Positions 22,096-34,029 of a DNA stretch of 64,000 nucleotides are shown here, one piece after another (positions within the stretch are counted from its first letter, which is position 1; each line of letters begins with the position of its first letter). The stretch lies in the NCBI RefSeq assembly GCF_021462225.1, contig NC_061804.1:5254740-5318739 (forward strand), read 5' to 3'. Origin of the DNA: Girardinichthys multiradiatus (taxonomy: Eukaryota; Chordata; Actinopteri; Cyprinodontiformes; Goodeidae). The notes beneath the pieces were generated by a model. It made no database searches. It was not told where the DNA came from and saw only the letters and a list, made by a program, of their open reading frames with translations. The position numbers and the translations under genes were made by a program.

Positions 22096-24599
22096 TCTGC
22101 ATGGGTTAGGCTTATTATTTTGGTATTTTCTGAATTGCACTGGAGTTTGCTCCAATAACCATGATTCACATAAGTGTGTTTATATTTTAACAAATATTTG
22201 TTGGATAAAAATCCAAAACAGTCAATCCCACAATCGCCTGCAGTTTACTGCTGGTTATTTCTCCAGAGCAAAAACTCTGGGAAAAAACCAGCTTGGTCTG
22301 CTTCCCTCCCTTTACAAACACATTTACTCATAACTCATTTTATCTCCCACATTGATTGGAACAAAATATCTTTCTCACTCAGCGGAGTAAAAAAAAAAAA
22401 AAAAAAACACTGCTGCATGAATCCAATCTCTCTTCCCTGTCCTCCTCCTTCTCGGTCTCCTTGGGCTCATGCCAGGCCGGTGTTTTACTGGCCACAGGGA
22501 GGAGGAGCTCTCCAGCCATTAAAAAAAAAAGAGTTAAAGGAGCTATTACCAGGAACTCGGGGGAGGCATCGTCACGAAATGACCTGGAACCCTTTTTAAA
22601 GCTGATTCTCAGCTGATGTCCTCAGACAGCTGCTGCTGAACAAATCCTTCCACCACAAGGGGCAGATAGACCAGGGCTTTCTGGGAAATTGTGGGTCCAG
22701 GAGGGTAAGAGTATATGTAGATAAGCTTTGTAAAGCATTAATCTAACTAGAATATTTTATTTTTGGCAAACAAAACAATTTTATTATCTCTGTCTTAGTC
22801 ATTGCACTGGATAATTCACACTTATTTTTTGCATTCACACTGAAATACTAACACAGCAAGAACAAGGAGAGAAAAAAATACCTCTTGAATATAAAAATAG
22901 AAAATTTGTCAATGAATCAGATCTAAAATGTAAATTCTCATCATATGCTTTAAATTTAAAACAGATAATTCCATATATATTATCTATTATCTGAAGAGCA
23001 ACGCATAATGGAAGCACCGCAGATCATCTTGTCAACTGTATCACATCAATGAGATCACAAACCCTAAAGGCTGCTTCCTCTGCAGGACGGATGGAGTTCA
23101 GCCATTTAAGAAGAGCTCAGAGTAGAGTCACTGCTTCTCCACATTACAAGGACAAAGTTGAGGTGGTTTGATGCTTTCTGGATACCTTCTCGGGGATGGA
23201 TGGATGGATGGATGGTTCATCAATTATGTTTTTGGTTGATAATTTGTTTGCATCCAACATGCATCGTCTATAATTTGTTGGCTCATTGTGTCTGTCTGGA
23301 CCTTCTGAGCTCTGTGTATAAAGCGTCAGTGTTTAGATCTGATGCAGCACTCGGTTTCAGTCCAGATTCAGTCTTTGTAATAAACTTGGAGAATCTCAGA
23401 GAAACTTGTTGTTCCAGAGTCTGTCTAGACATCCTGCTGCCTGTTAATGAGCAGTGTTTCCGATAATTCCAGTATCTGACCGTGTGGCCCATCAGCAGAT
23501 AATAGCCAAAACCTTTCTGTAATTGCAGTGGCAGCTCCTGAGGACATGGAGGCGTCGCTGTAAGACAAAGGTTTGACAAATGGACATTTGCAGGACTAAT
23601 GGAGTGTGAGAGCACTGTTCTAATTATGTGCTCTGTTCACAGTAAGTTCCACATTTCATCTATGAGCACACATCTGTGACAGCACAGAGAAGCCATGGTG
23701 CAGGCCAGGCCTCCGAGCACAGCACTGCTTTTAATTGGACCAAACTGGATCCAGGGTCACCTTCATAATAACCTCCACCGCTCCCGTTCGTCTCATATCA
23801 ACAGTCAGTTCTAATACAGCAAGCTGTTTTTGTGGGAAACTTTTAAATACTTTCTTCCTCTAATCCTTCAGCGTTGATTTTAACAGATCTGACACGAGAC
23901 AACTGCTGCGATGTACAGAGGGAAATCCTTTTATCAGCACAGCAGCCGACCGTGATGAACGCCACGGCTGATGGGTGTAACGAATCACCGGATGGTTGGA
24001 GGAACTTAGGAGCACAAAGGAAAACGATGGGTGGATAAGCAAAAATAGGAGAGAAAGATGATAAAGAAGCAACATTAAAGACATAAAGAGGAAAAGATGG
24101 ATGAAAAATAAATAATTATTAGCATATAAAGATTTGACTTTGTTATTGAAGGATTGGTTTAAAGAGGGAGGAAAGAAAGGGGGAGACAATCAACTTTTGC
24201 TCCTAGTTTTTCTGCTATTGTTCACTCCTGGTGGATGTCCAGCATGCAGGAAAACTGCCAGTGGCCATCTTAATAATGCCAGCCTGTGTTGGCTCAGAGA
24301 GCTAAATATTGTTTGTGTTGGTTGCTAAAAATAAGTTTGGACAGAAGGAATATTAAAGTGAGTTGAAGCCAGATGACAAGAACAGTTAATTTTTCCACTT
24401 GGTGCAACAGATTGGGAGGTTATTCCCTCAACAGAAAGCCTAACCGACCTCACTGTGCTGCTCAGATCCTGGACTGGTTAGGGGGGATGATTTGACGGAA
24501 TATAGTCAAATGAAAGAATAGGACACCATGTTCAGAACAGAAAAGAAAAAGTCAAGTATTCATTAAACAAAACAAATGATGTTGTGTATTCTGAGAAAA

Positions 24600-25740
24600 C
24601 TACCTCCCTAATGAGTGTTTTCGTCTTTTAATGAAATAACCTTAGTGAGAGCCTTCTTGTAGCAATCTACCAGTCTGAGATCAGTCTGAGTAAAGCTTGC
24701 TTCTCTCCTCACTTTCAGTTGTGTGATGCTTGAAATTTATTGCATGTTCATCTCATAATGTCTCACTGAAATTAAGATCTGGGCTTTGACTTGGCCCAGA
24801 ACGTTTCATCTCTTAATTCTCAGCCAGTCCTTGGTGGATTTACTGGTAATCTTTGGGTCATCTTCATATTTCAGGGTACAGTTCTGCTTCAGGTCAAGTT
24901 TTTTTTTAACAGATAATCTCACGTTTTCCTCCAGTACCATTTGATACATTGTAGAGATCATGAAGGATTATATGATGGTGAGCTGACTAGTTCTTGCTGC
25001 AGCACAGTGCCCCCAAACCATGATGCTTCCACCTCCATGCATCACAGTTGGTATGAGGTTCTTTACCTAAAATGTTGTATTTGGTTTTTACCAAACCTGT
25101 CCTCTGTTCTGGTTCAGTTTCAGACTAATGTGTCCAAAGAGCACCATTCCACAAGTTCAGTACTTTGTCTAAGTTCTAAGTTCTGGCCTTAATGTTTCTT
25201 TCATGCTCTTTGAGCAAATTTCCTCCCTGCACACCTCATATAAAGTTAAACATGTTCAGTTCCTTTCGGACTGTACAGGGATTCACTTTTATCTCAACTG
25301 CAGCAAGAGTCTGTTGTAGGTCCGCTGGTTACATTTTAGGGTTTTCATCTACTTATTTTAACATCTCGCGGTCTGCTTTAAGGGTGAACTTGCTTGCATG
25401 AGCAGAACTAGGCACGTTGGCAGTGGCTTTGAATGTCCTCCTCCTTTTAGACTGTTATCTTTAAAGTAGAAGGAGTGATTTCAAATTATTTTGAGATCTC
25501 TTTAACTCCCTTGCTAGACCTATTAGCTGCTATAATCATGTTTCTGAAAGCCAAGGACAGGTCTTTATATCTCACCATGGTTTTCACCCTCTCTCTAACA
25601 GTCTGGAGCCAACCAAACTAAACGTCTGAGGTTTAAACAGGGCAAACCTTGTTTTTAATTGTATGCTTAATAATAATGTTCTTATGTGCACCGATGTGAT
25701 ACGCCTGTGTATAGATTAAGTCACTTTAAGTGGGAACAAA
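24600..25740 (-). mobile_element. Tc1-like relic without recognisable ends
   Basis: The plus strand shows the reverse complement of a Tc1 transposase region: GATCTGGGCTTTGACTTGGC (24777) and CCATGATGCTTCCACCTCCA (25019-25038), which codes HGGGSIMVW on the minus strand. The order and spacing of these blocks fit one element about 1.1 kb long. Stops and indels are frequent and no terminal inverted repeat was found. It is old and inactive. Confidence 0.7.
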
Positions 25741-25902
25741 TGTGTGGGTGTCCTAATTTAATCCTCACTAGAAATGTATTTATTTTTTAATCAAATTTTA
25801 CAAAAAAATTAAAAAAGGTTGTTTAAGTTTTTATTGTTCATTTATTTGATTTGAATTTTTCAGTGTAAAAAATATCCATGTGCTCAAATATAGATATTTG
25901 AG

Positions 25903-26820
25903 TACCGTATTTTCCGCACTATAAGGCGCACCTTCAATGAATGGCCTATTTTAGAACGTTTTTCATATATAGGGCGCACCGGATTATAAGGCGCATAGAA
26001 TAGAAGCTACTGCAGTCAAACGTTTGACTGGGGTTGCGTTATGCATCCACTAGATGGAGCTGTGCTAAAGAGAATGTCAACAAAACAGTCAGATAAGTCA
26101 GTCAGTCAAACTTTATTAATACACTACAAACCAGCGTTCTGATAACTCCATTCACTCTCATGGTAAGGTCTCCTCTACATAGAATTATATTGAATAGAGC
26201 CAACCGCACGTTAGGAATGCATTGGAGTCTATGAAGTTGAAGTTCAAATTAAACGTTAGTTAAAACGTGAAAGGGAACTTTTCCCTGATTCAGTAAACAC
26301 GTAAAAGAAACAGTTTGATGCACTAAATCAAACGTTAGTACTGTTAACCTTTCCTGTTTCTGTCCCCTGACCGTAGTCTGATGACACAGGGGAGACGCTT
26401 TCTCCAGGGCCGAAGTTACTAGTTTCCTCGGGGTTAACTCCCTCACTCATACGTTGCTGAGTTGAGCATGAAGAAACAGCATCAAAACATTGAGTTGTTG
26501 ACGAGATTCGGGGTTCTTTTTAATGACTTTGCAGCACGTAAAAACACAGGGCTTACAGACTCATACACCGCTGCTCCGGTCGCCGTCTCTACCCACCCCA
26601 CACACACAATAATACCGACGTCACTCCTTCACTCTTGATTCTCAGCTACGGCAGCACACAGCGCCACCTCTGTCCGGAGGAGTAATGTCAACATCTTCCA
26701 TACACACACACGAAACATACACCCCACACACTGAGCTTCTAATTACATATAGTTCAGGCAATTCCTGCAACAGTACATTCAAACGTTATACACACACAAG
26801 TGGAGTTTTTTTTCAGACTG
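25903..26820. mobile_element. CCGTATTTTCC/ATAAGGCGCACC-type dispersed element, one end visible
   Basis: Starts TACCGTATTTTCCGCACTAT and then AAGGCGCACC. ATAAGGCGCA-type words recur at about 25970 and 25987. This end is typical of a repeat abundant in fish genomes, in which the words normally recur inverted at the other end; no such end is visible here. The right limit (about 26820) is a guess from composition: 26040-26820 keeps the same GC-richer, CACACA-punctuated character. No transposase frame was seen. Confidence 0.5.
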
Positions 26821-27458
26821 TTTTTCTAGCATGAGACCACGTGGGTCAAAAATAGGGCACTTTTATAGCAACCTAAACAGAGAAATTAAATCAGTCGCCT
26901 TCAAAGTAAAAGTAATTTTCTAAAATAATTTTAATTGGCCACTTTGGGCCAGTCCATGACTTCTTTGTAGGCTACAGGCTGTAAAACTCCCAGGTCTGGT
27001 TTTAGGAGAGGGATGTCTGCTCCTCTCTCCTGAACCTGCTGGCAGCTCGGCCTGACTCATGTTAGGGAATGAAAAAACTCAGAAGGATGAATGATTAATC
27101 TCGAATCTTATCTGTTTACTTATAAGAAGAGAAGCAAATCATTGACCTTGATGACCCTATTAGTGTGATTGTTCTGATTACAACTTATAGGCATATTGCT
27201 TCCAACTATGTTTAAAACTGAGGAGCTCTCTTCAAGAAACAAGAGAAGAAGTTCAGCTGTCTTCTACTAAGCACTGTGGACTGTCATGCCCTGAATGACT
27301 CAGAATTTACACCAGTGTATGAAGAGGAAGCTGATTTAGCTGCATCCTGCCGGGAGAAGTGCTGAGAATGTTGTTTTACTTGTCGTTCAAGTTTTTTTTA
27401 TGTAGTCAATGGTCCTAGCATCCAAACAGCCCAAAAGTCAGTTTGGAAGTTGACCCAC

Positions 27459-27582
27459 CTCTCCATCTTTGGACTCCAGCCGCAGCTCGTTCCTGCAGAT
27501 GGCCTGAATGTCTCCAGCCTCGGCGAGGATCTGGATTCCTTTCGGGGCCTCCATCAATAAAGAGCGAGTGGGAGACTCCAAT
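27459..27582 (-). CDS. sgcd: delta-sarcoglycan, penultimate coding exon (124 bp)
   Basis: Encodes the extracellular stretch before the Cys-rich tail. The acceptor GTGTTCTTCCAG precedes base A, which completes an Arg codon begun in the 73-bp exon. Forty-one full codons follow ([15 protein letters not shown]..., then [11 protein letters not shown]), and the exon ends GAG before donor GTGGGT. The SPTRSL-MEAPKG and [10 protein letters not shown] blocks are hallmark sarcoglycan sequences. One Cys (AICRNE) matches the isolated conserved Cys of the family. The exon ends in phase 0, matching ISLDARR of the next exon. No lesion was seen. Confidence 0.96.
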
Positions 27583-28047
27583 CTGGAAGAACACAACTCT
27601 GTTAGAAATCATAACCTCTGATCTCTGAACAGGTTCAAGCTCATCTAATCAAAATCCTTGCATTTATCTGATTTATCTACAACACAAAGCAACAGGTGAA
27701 GCTTGAGCATTTAGCTCAAGTTACCATGGTGACAGACTCAGGTAAGACCTATAACCACCTTGGTGATGCAGAGCATCCCAAACTAAGTTTTTTTGGAGTA
27801 GATTCCAGCTTTCACTACACTGATACAGACAGTCCCCTGCAAAAGTATTCACACCCCTTGAACTTCTTTTATTTTACATTTGGTCAAATTAAAAAGTTTC
27901 AACTCGTAATTTGAGTTTCGAGTTAAAACTACAAGCTTCAATGTATTTTCGGTTATAGACCAACACAAAATAGTACACATTTAAAATCTGGAAGAAAAAA
28001 ATCACATTGTTTTTCTCAACTTTTTAAAATAAAAATGTGGAGGCGTG

Positions 28048-28906
28048 CTGCTCTGCTGGCTGTCGTGTCTGGGAGGGATCGGGGCGGTGGGTTGGGGGAT
28101 GGCGTGGAGGGGCTGCAGCCTGTGGGGTGGAGGGGTTGTGTCCACTTCTAGGGCATGGGGTCACCGACGTTTGGATTGGGTGGGCGGTGATGGTGGAGCT
28201 TAGCTGGATAGTGTTTCTCCCTGGGCAGTGATGTAGTGTTTTTTGTGGCTGAGGGGGTGTGGTGGGGGACACTGGCCCTGGGTGCCTGCCGCTGGCCGGG
28301 GAACTCTTGGTGGATGAGTTTGTCCCGTCATGGTGCAGGGTCAGGGGTCCTGTTGTGGGTGCGGTGCTCGGTGGGGTCTGCCCTGTTGCGCCAGTGGGCG
28401 GGGCTGGTGTTGCACGGGGCCCTTGCCATGCCATTGCGGCACGCTGTGTGGTGGGGGACCGGGGTGCGGTGGGGGTGCTTACAGCGGGGCTGTGTGGAGC
28501 TTGCGCTGTGTGGGGTGGCTTCATTGGCTTCTCGGCCATGGAGTTCACCTGTGGGGGTGTGCCCCGGTGGGGGAGGGGATTCGTGGCGTTTGGGTTCAGG
28601 GGCATGTGTTCGATATTGGTATCCTTGTCGGGGGTGGCCCTGTGGGGAGGTTCTTGTTGGGGTTCACTGGGGGTGGGAGACTCATGGGGTTGGGATCGGA
28701 GCTTGTTGGGGGGTCGGGACTGCTCCATCCTGGGGCGGCTCCAGTTGGCGGGCTGGTTTGGTCCATGTGGACCCCTCTTTTGTACATAGCCCCCTCTCCA
28801 GAGATGGATGGGGGTTGTTGGGGACTGTGTGTGCCTGTTTTTGTTTTTTTTGGTTTTTTTTCACGTGACCGGTTGGGTCTTGGACTGCTCCCTCTCCTGG
28901 ATCAAC
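28048..28906. other. G-rich, strand-asymmetric insert of unknown origin
   Basis: About 860 bases sharply richer in G than everything around them, with G far exceeding C on the plus strand (GGTGGGG, GGGGGTG words throughout). It has a G-quadruplex-type run at 28071-28098 (five G-tracts with loops of 1, 3, 4 and 2). It opens several overlapping long frames on both strands (210, 201 and 176 codons plus; 234 codons minus), all of biased composition (W/G-rich or P/T/S-rich) with no recognisable domain. The flanks are Tc1 sequence, so this is an insertion or replacement. It ends at a perfect hairpin (28907-28935). I do not recognise the family. Confidence 0.8.
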
Positions 28907-28935
28907 TTAGGCCCCCCATATTATGGGGGGCCTAA
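28907..28935. repeat. perfect 13-bp-arm hairpin at the end of the G-rich insert
   Basis: TTAGGCCCCCCAT (28907-28919), a 3-base loop ATT, then ATGGGGGGCCTAA (28923-28935), with no mismatches. It lies exactly where G-rich sequence gives way to Tc1 sequence. A terminal hairpin recalls Helitron 3' ends, but the CTRR end and other Helitron marks are not seen. Confidence 0.9.
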
Positions 28936-29885
28936 TTTTCAAATCTTGTCATGATTCTTAAATTGATTTTCCAGACTTTGACTAGGCCATTCAAACACAT
29001 GAATACGTTTTCTGCCACAAAGGTATAAGTGGTAGCACCATTTCATTTATAGGTATCTGAATAAAGAAGACTCAGTACAAAGGCAAGACATACATTTCAG
29101 AATATTTGTAAAATATTTTGTGGACCAATTTATCACATTTCTTCTTCCTAACACGTATACACTATTTTTGTTTAGGTCTATCAAATAAAATCTCAAAATA
29201 CATTTGGGTATCCTGTAAAGTGAAACAAAATGGAAAAAAAAAGTTCAAGGGATGAATACTTCTGCATGGCTCTCTATAAGTTAAACTTCTGGAGACTTGA
29301 CCCCACTCTAACAGTTTTGAACAATTCATCAATGAAGCAGAATCACATGAACATATCATGAGAGGTGTTTAAACCGAAGTGGATCTGACACCCGATCACC
29401 ACCCCAGTGAAGCAGTAGGCAAAGATCTGTGTTTGAGGGTTAAGAACCAGCCCACTCCTTGTCTAATCTTGACAAAACCACTCGCAGCAATGACCCAGAA
29501 ACATGTCCGGATGTTTTAGTAGATTCAGATGTAAACACAGGTCACCTGTCATTGCTATGGTCGGGAATAAAAGCTGCTCGTTCATCCACACCGGAGCTCT
29601 TTGCAGATATCACACATACCACAGCTCGCTTTCTGTGTTTCAGTTGTGGAGATAAAATACTTTTTTTTTACCTTTCTGCAAGATGCAGTGAACCAAAACC
29701 AGAACCATTATCTCTAATATTTGTTGCAGTAAAAAAATATGTTTAGCATTTTTTTTTTTTTTTTTTACAAATGGGGTCATTGGAGGACAAATGAAAACAG
29801 AACCAGCAATGCCTAAAAAAATGGGAAATTAGCAAAAACAAGGAGTGGTGGTGAAAGTAAAAAATTTTAAACAAAATTATACATA

Positions 29886-29915
29886 CAGGTGCATCTTAAT
29901 AAATTAGAATAAAAC
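29886..29915. repeat. Tc1-family terminus fragment
   Basis: TA followed by CAGGTGCATCTTAATAAATT matches the terminus of a fish Tc1 family (the family whose subterminal part may lie at 2305-2372). No opposite end was found before the next element begins at 30020. Confidence 0.55.
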
Positions 29916-30019
29916 ATATTTAGGCAATTATGCTATGAGGCTAACGTTACTTGAATATAAATGTTTGCATGAATTACAGACTAGAAACAAATACTGCTGA
30001 ATGTTATATTGTATTGCTA

Positions 30020-31540
30020 CAAATAAACCCCATTTAAATAAAAGTATTTAGTCAGCCGCTGATTGTGCAAGTTCTCCTACTCAGAAAGATGACAGAGGTC
30101 TGTAATTTTCATCTTAAGTACACTAAACTATGAGAGACAAACTGAGAAAAAAAAAATCCAGGAAATCACATTGTATGATTGATAAAGAATTTTTATGTAA
30201 ATTATGGGGGAAAATAAGTATTTGGTCAATAACAACAGTTTACCTCAATACTTTGTAGCATAAACTTTGTTGGCAATGACAGAGGTCAAACTTTCCTGTA
30301 TGTCTTCATCGGGTTTGCACACACTGTAGCTGATATTTTGGCCCATTCCTCCATGCAGATCTCCTCTAGAGCAGTGATGTTTTGGGGACGTCGCAACACG
30401 GACTTTCTACTCCCTCCACAAATCGTCCATGAGGTTGAGGTATGGAGACTGGCTAGGCCACTCCAGGCTTTTTACGAAGCCACTCCTTCATTGCCCAAGC
30501 GATGTGTTTGGGATCATTGTCATGCTGGAAGACACAGCCATGTTCCATCTTCAATGCTCTCACTGATGGAAGGAGGTTTTGGCTTAAAATCTCACAATAC
30601 CTTGCCCCGTTTGTTCTTCCCTATACATGAATCAGCAGAAAAACAGCCCCAAAGCATGATGTTACCATCCCCATTCTTCACAGTAGGTATGGTCTTCGTG
30701 GGTTGCAACTTAGCATTTTTCTTCCTAAAAGTTCTGTTTGGTTTCATCTGACCACATGATATTCTCCCAATCTTCTTCTGGATCATCCATATGCTCTCTG
30801 GCAAACTTCAGACGGGCCTGGACTTGTACTGGTTTAAGCATGGGGACACGGCTGGCACTGCAGGATTTGAGTCCCTCTTGGCGCAGTGTGTTACTGATGG
30901 TAACCTTTGTTACAGCTCTCTGCGGGTCATTCTTCAGGTCCCTCCACGTAATTCTGGGTTTTTTGCTCACAGTTGTCATGATCATTTTGACCCCACGAGA
31001 TCTTGCATGGGGCCTAAGATCGAGGGAGATTATTAATGTTCTTTTATGTCTTCCATTTTCTTAAAATTGCTCCCACAGTTGATTTACTTACACCAACCTG
31101 CTTGCCTATTGTAGATTCACTCTTCCCAGCCTGGTGCAGGTCTACAATTTTCCTCCTGGTGTCCTTCAACAGCTTTTTTGGTCTTGGCCATGGTTGAGTT
31201 TGGAGCCTGACTGTTTGAGGCTGTGGACAGGTGTCTTTTATACAGATAACGAGTTCAAACAGGTGCCATTAATACAGGTAACGAGTGGAGGACAGAAGAG
31301 CTTCCTAAAGAAGAGGTTACGGGTCTGTAAGGGCCAGACATCTTGACCAAATACTTATTTTCCACCATAATTTACAAATAAATTCTTTAACAATCCTACA
31401 ATGTGATTTCCTGGATTTTTCTTTTCTCATTTTGCCTCTCAGAGTAGTGTACCTATGATGAAAATTACAGACCTCACTCATCTTTCTAAGTAGGAGAACT
31501 TGCACAATCAGTGGCTGACTAAATACTTTTGGACCCACTG
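30020..31540 (-). mobile_element. Tc1-like element with ~200-bp terminal inverted repeats
   Basis: TA at 30018-30019 and 31541-31542. The first ~200 bases (AGTATTTAGTCAGCCGCTGA, then TTGTGCAAGTTCTCCTAC) recur inverted at 31340-31540, with small indels in the A-run and outermost bases. It is about 1.52 kb long. The transposase occupies the minus strand between the repeats. This is the most complete Tc1 copy in the window after copy 2. Confidence 0.93.
30245..31191 (-). pseudogene. Tc1-like transposase, frameshifted, catalytic Glu lost
   Basis: The ATG is at 31191-31189 ([10 protein letters not shown]), with a frameshift about 10 codons later. Open segments follow at 30985-30725 (TISNTLRQEGLKSCSASRVP..., first Asp in MWSDETK) and 30804-30592 ([14 protein letters not shown]). 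The second Asp is in HDNDPKH near 30510. The box that should read SPDLNPIENLW reads [11 protein letters not shown] near 30450-30420, so the catalytic Glu is Asp. It ends ...ANKVYATKY-stop at 30245. At least two frameshifts plus the active-site change make it dead. Confidence 0.9.
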
Positions 31541-34029
31541 TAGCTGCATCAAAAGAGAAAGGTACTAAGCTGCTGGTTTGCTGTAATGAAAACTTAGGAC
31601 TGTTAAGAAATGCAAAGATCAATGTCAAAGCGAACCTCATGAACGTGAAAGAGACCAACCTGACTTCCTCACCAGGCATAAAGTCTGAGGCTTGACTGCT
31701 CCACTAATGAACAATGAAAGGTAAGATGACACGTCTGCATAGCGGTTTCCTTTCCCCGGTTATTAACCATGATGATAATCATAATCCTGCCACTCCAGTT
31801 GATAATACCTACTGTAAAACGACTGTTGGGTCCCTGCAGTTTTTCCTTTAATTTAGATTAAGAGTTGGACTCTCACTCAGACTTCAAACCCAGAATGATT
31901 TATGGATTCAGGTTTTATTAAAGCTGCCCTGTTTGAGTGGTACAAGGGGAGGCCAAAAAAACAAAAATAATGGTTGAGGTCCAAATTAAATCTATAATCT
32001 CCTTTTATTAACCTCTGGCTCTTTCCTAACAATGAGGCTTAGGAACCCCTTCACACATTATCACAAGAATTCTTGATACTGTATTTAATTAAAACATTAT
32101 ATTATCCTCAGCTCTGTTAATTAAAGTTTTCATGCAGTGTTTTCAGTATGGAGTAACCTGGTATTTCTGGGGACACGTCTGAACATGCATGTGGTACTGA
32201 TAAGCTGTCTTAAACTATACATATCTGAGCAAACTCTTAAGAGGGAGAACAAATGACAAGTATATCCATTTCATGAAACTGTGTGTGCGTAATGTGGTTA
32301 CTAATACCCAGGTACAGCTCAGGGTGTGTCCATCGTATCTCTCCATTGTCACGTCCTTCCAACAAATAGGGAGGAAGGTGGACGCTATTGTCATGATCTG
32401 AGGGTATTTGAGTTTTGTTTTGGACCTTGTTCATAATTGTTTTCCATGTGGTGCTTTTGTTCATTTACTTTAAGTTTAGTTTCTTGTTCTGATTATTGTG
32501 TACCTTTCAATTTTCCACATTTGATTTTTCTCTTGCAAAGTTCGAACAGGTGGTTTTGTGCTGTTGGAGATGTTTTGGTTTTTCTCTTACAGATACAGAC
32601 ATAAGGTCATTAGTCTGTAGTCAGCATAAACAAAATACTTCATTTGGGTGAAAGATCTCCCTACATCTTCATGGACACTCCACCACACCCTCCTACCCAG
32701 CACAGGTAAATTACTTTGAGGTTTACCACTTTACTTTCTTACCTCATAACACTCAGGATCTTTTAAATAACTTTAAATGATTGTGTTGCTGCCTCTGAGA
32801 ACTCAGCCCAATCATCCTGCCACGTTCAAAGACAGAACGTATTTTTGCTTTTTCCATTTTCCATCTGACAGAAAGTGACATAAAAAACACTTTTCTTTTA
32901 ATTTTTAAGATGAATGCTTTTGATTTTTGGATAAGCTAATGATGTGCGTAAACAGGTGAATAAAACATACAACTTAGAAGCACTTTAAGACTATAACTGC
33001 ACTATATCTATGTGCAGTCTATTTCATTTATAATTTAACATCTGGTGATTATGCAGCAAATTATTTCAATAGACTTTGCTGCTCTACAAATTTGTTCCTT
33101 GTTTACTCATTCAGTTTCATTGTCTGTAATGAAAATAATTATTTGACTGCAAACAAAGCAAATTTGTTTTTAGCATTCAGAGAAGCACGTGTTGAAGGAA
33201 AGACCTCCCTGCTCTCATCTCCCCTCGTTCTTTTAGGGTCCCCATCTGGGAGTCAAGTAAATCTCTCCGTTCTTATTCATTTCCTCTTCGAGACCCCAGT
33301 GAATTCAATACTCGTCTCCTTTTCTTTGTTTTTGTTTCTCCTCCATTTCCTTTACTCTTATTTCTATCGTTGAATTAAAAACTGGTTTTTATTTCAAACA
33401 AAAAGCAAGCTTCAATCTGCTGTCTACCTGTTTTATTCAATATTTTCAGTGTTTTTTAGCTGGTGCAGCTTTATATTTCCTTTCAGCCATCAATAAAGTT
33501 TTATCTTCCTCTCTGACCTGTTTCTTCTCAGCTTTATTCCCCTTCATATCATTTTTCCCTCCTCTTCCCAGGCACCGCTTCATATCTATAACCAGGATCA
33601 AAGGTTAATAACATTTCACGCTTCTTCCTCATATTGTTTGTCTTTAGATAATAGCGAATGGTTTTCAATGCTGCAGATACCTTAGATGTGCACTATGTGA
33701 AACATGCAGCTTTAACACTCCTTGCCTTTGGCTAAATGTGACTTCTTTCTCCCTAATCTGCAGCGGTTTCATGTAATGCTTGAAAACAGCTGTTTTTAAA
33801 TTTGAGAAGGAATACACATCAGTTCAACAAAAAACTTTGGTTGTTGTGTGTTTTTTTTTTTTGTCCTAACCCTAACCCTGTTTCAGATTATCGAACAGAT
33901 TATGTAAGACAAATATAACTCAAAACACCTTCTTGAAATGATAATTTCATTCTAAACTGGTTGTGCCATCCTTGGCAGGACCTGCTGCTATCGAACGTTG
34001 GTTATAACTGGTGATGAGTCTTTTACATC

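Larger units (their letters stand above)
19664..27458 (-). other. sgcd: last intron of sgcd (7.8 kb)
   Basis: GT at 27458-27457 (GAG/GTGGGT) to AG at 19665-19664. Contents: a possible Tc1-end fragment near 19750-19830, a DD36E Tc1/mariner element (20211-21475), a MITE-like piece (about 21640-21893), a SINE fragment (22040-22095), an A-run at 22389-22407, a short GGAT repeat at 23196-23215, a Tc1 relic (24600-25740) and a further repeat from 25903. 22410-24590 shows no gene or repeat I can name. Confidence 0.9.
27826..29276 (-). mobile_element. Tc1-like element, internally deleted and carrying foreign G-rich DNA
   Basis: The left end continues TGCAAAAGTATTCACACCCC TTGAAC, and the right end mirrors it (AAGTTCAAGGGATGAATACT TCTGC). 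TA lies outside both ends (27824-27825 and 29277-29278). Inside, 27990-28047 and 28933-29060 resemble the subterminal and early antisense-transposase parts of a fish Tc1 family (GACTTTGACTAGGCCATTCA at 28976). The central transposase is gone, and 28048-28935 is unrelated G-rich sequence. It was probably mobilised, if ever, in trans. Confidence 0.8.

Noticed and set aside
28024..28935. Overlapping open frames of 176-234 codons on both strands
   Set aside because: Stops are scarce simply because the segment is G-rich. The products are W/G-rich or P/T/S-rich without domains, and they cross the Tc1 junction.
28907..28935. Bacterial-type intrinsic terminator
   Set aside because: The hairpin is strong but the context is vertebrate intronic DNA, with no meaningful T-tract or gene end.
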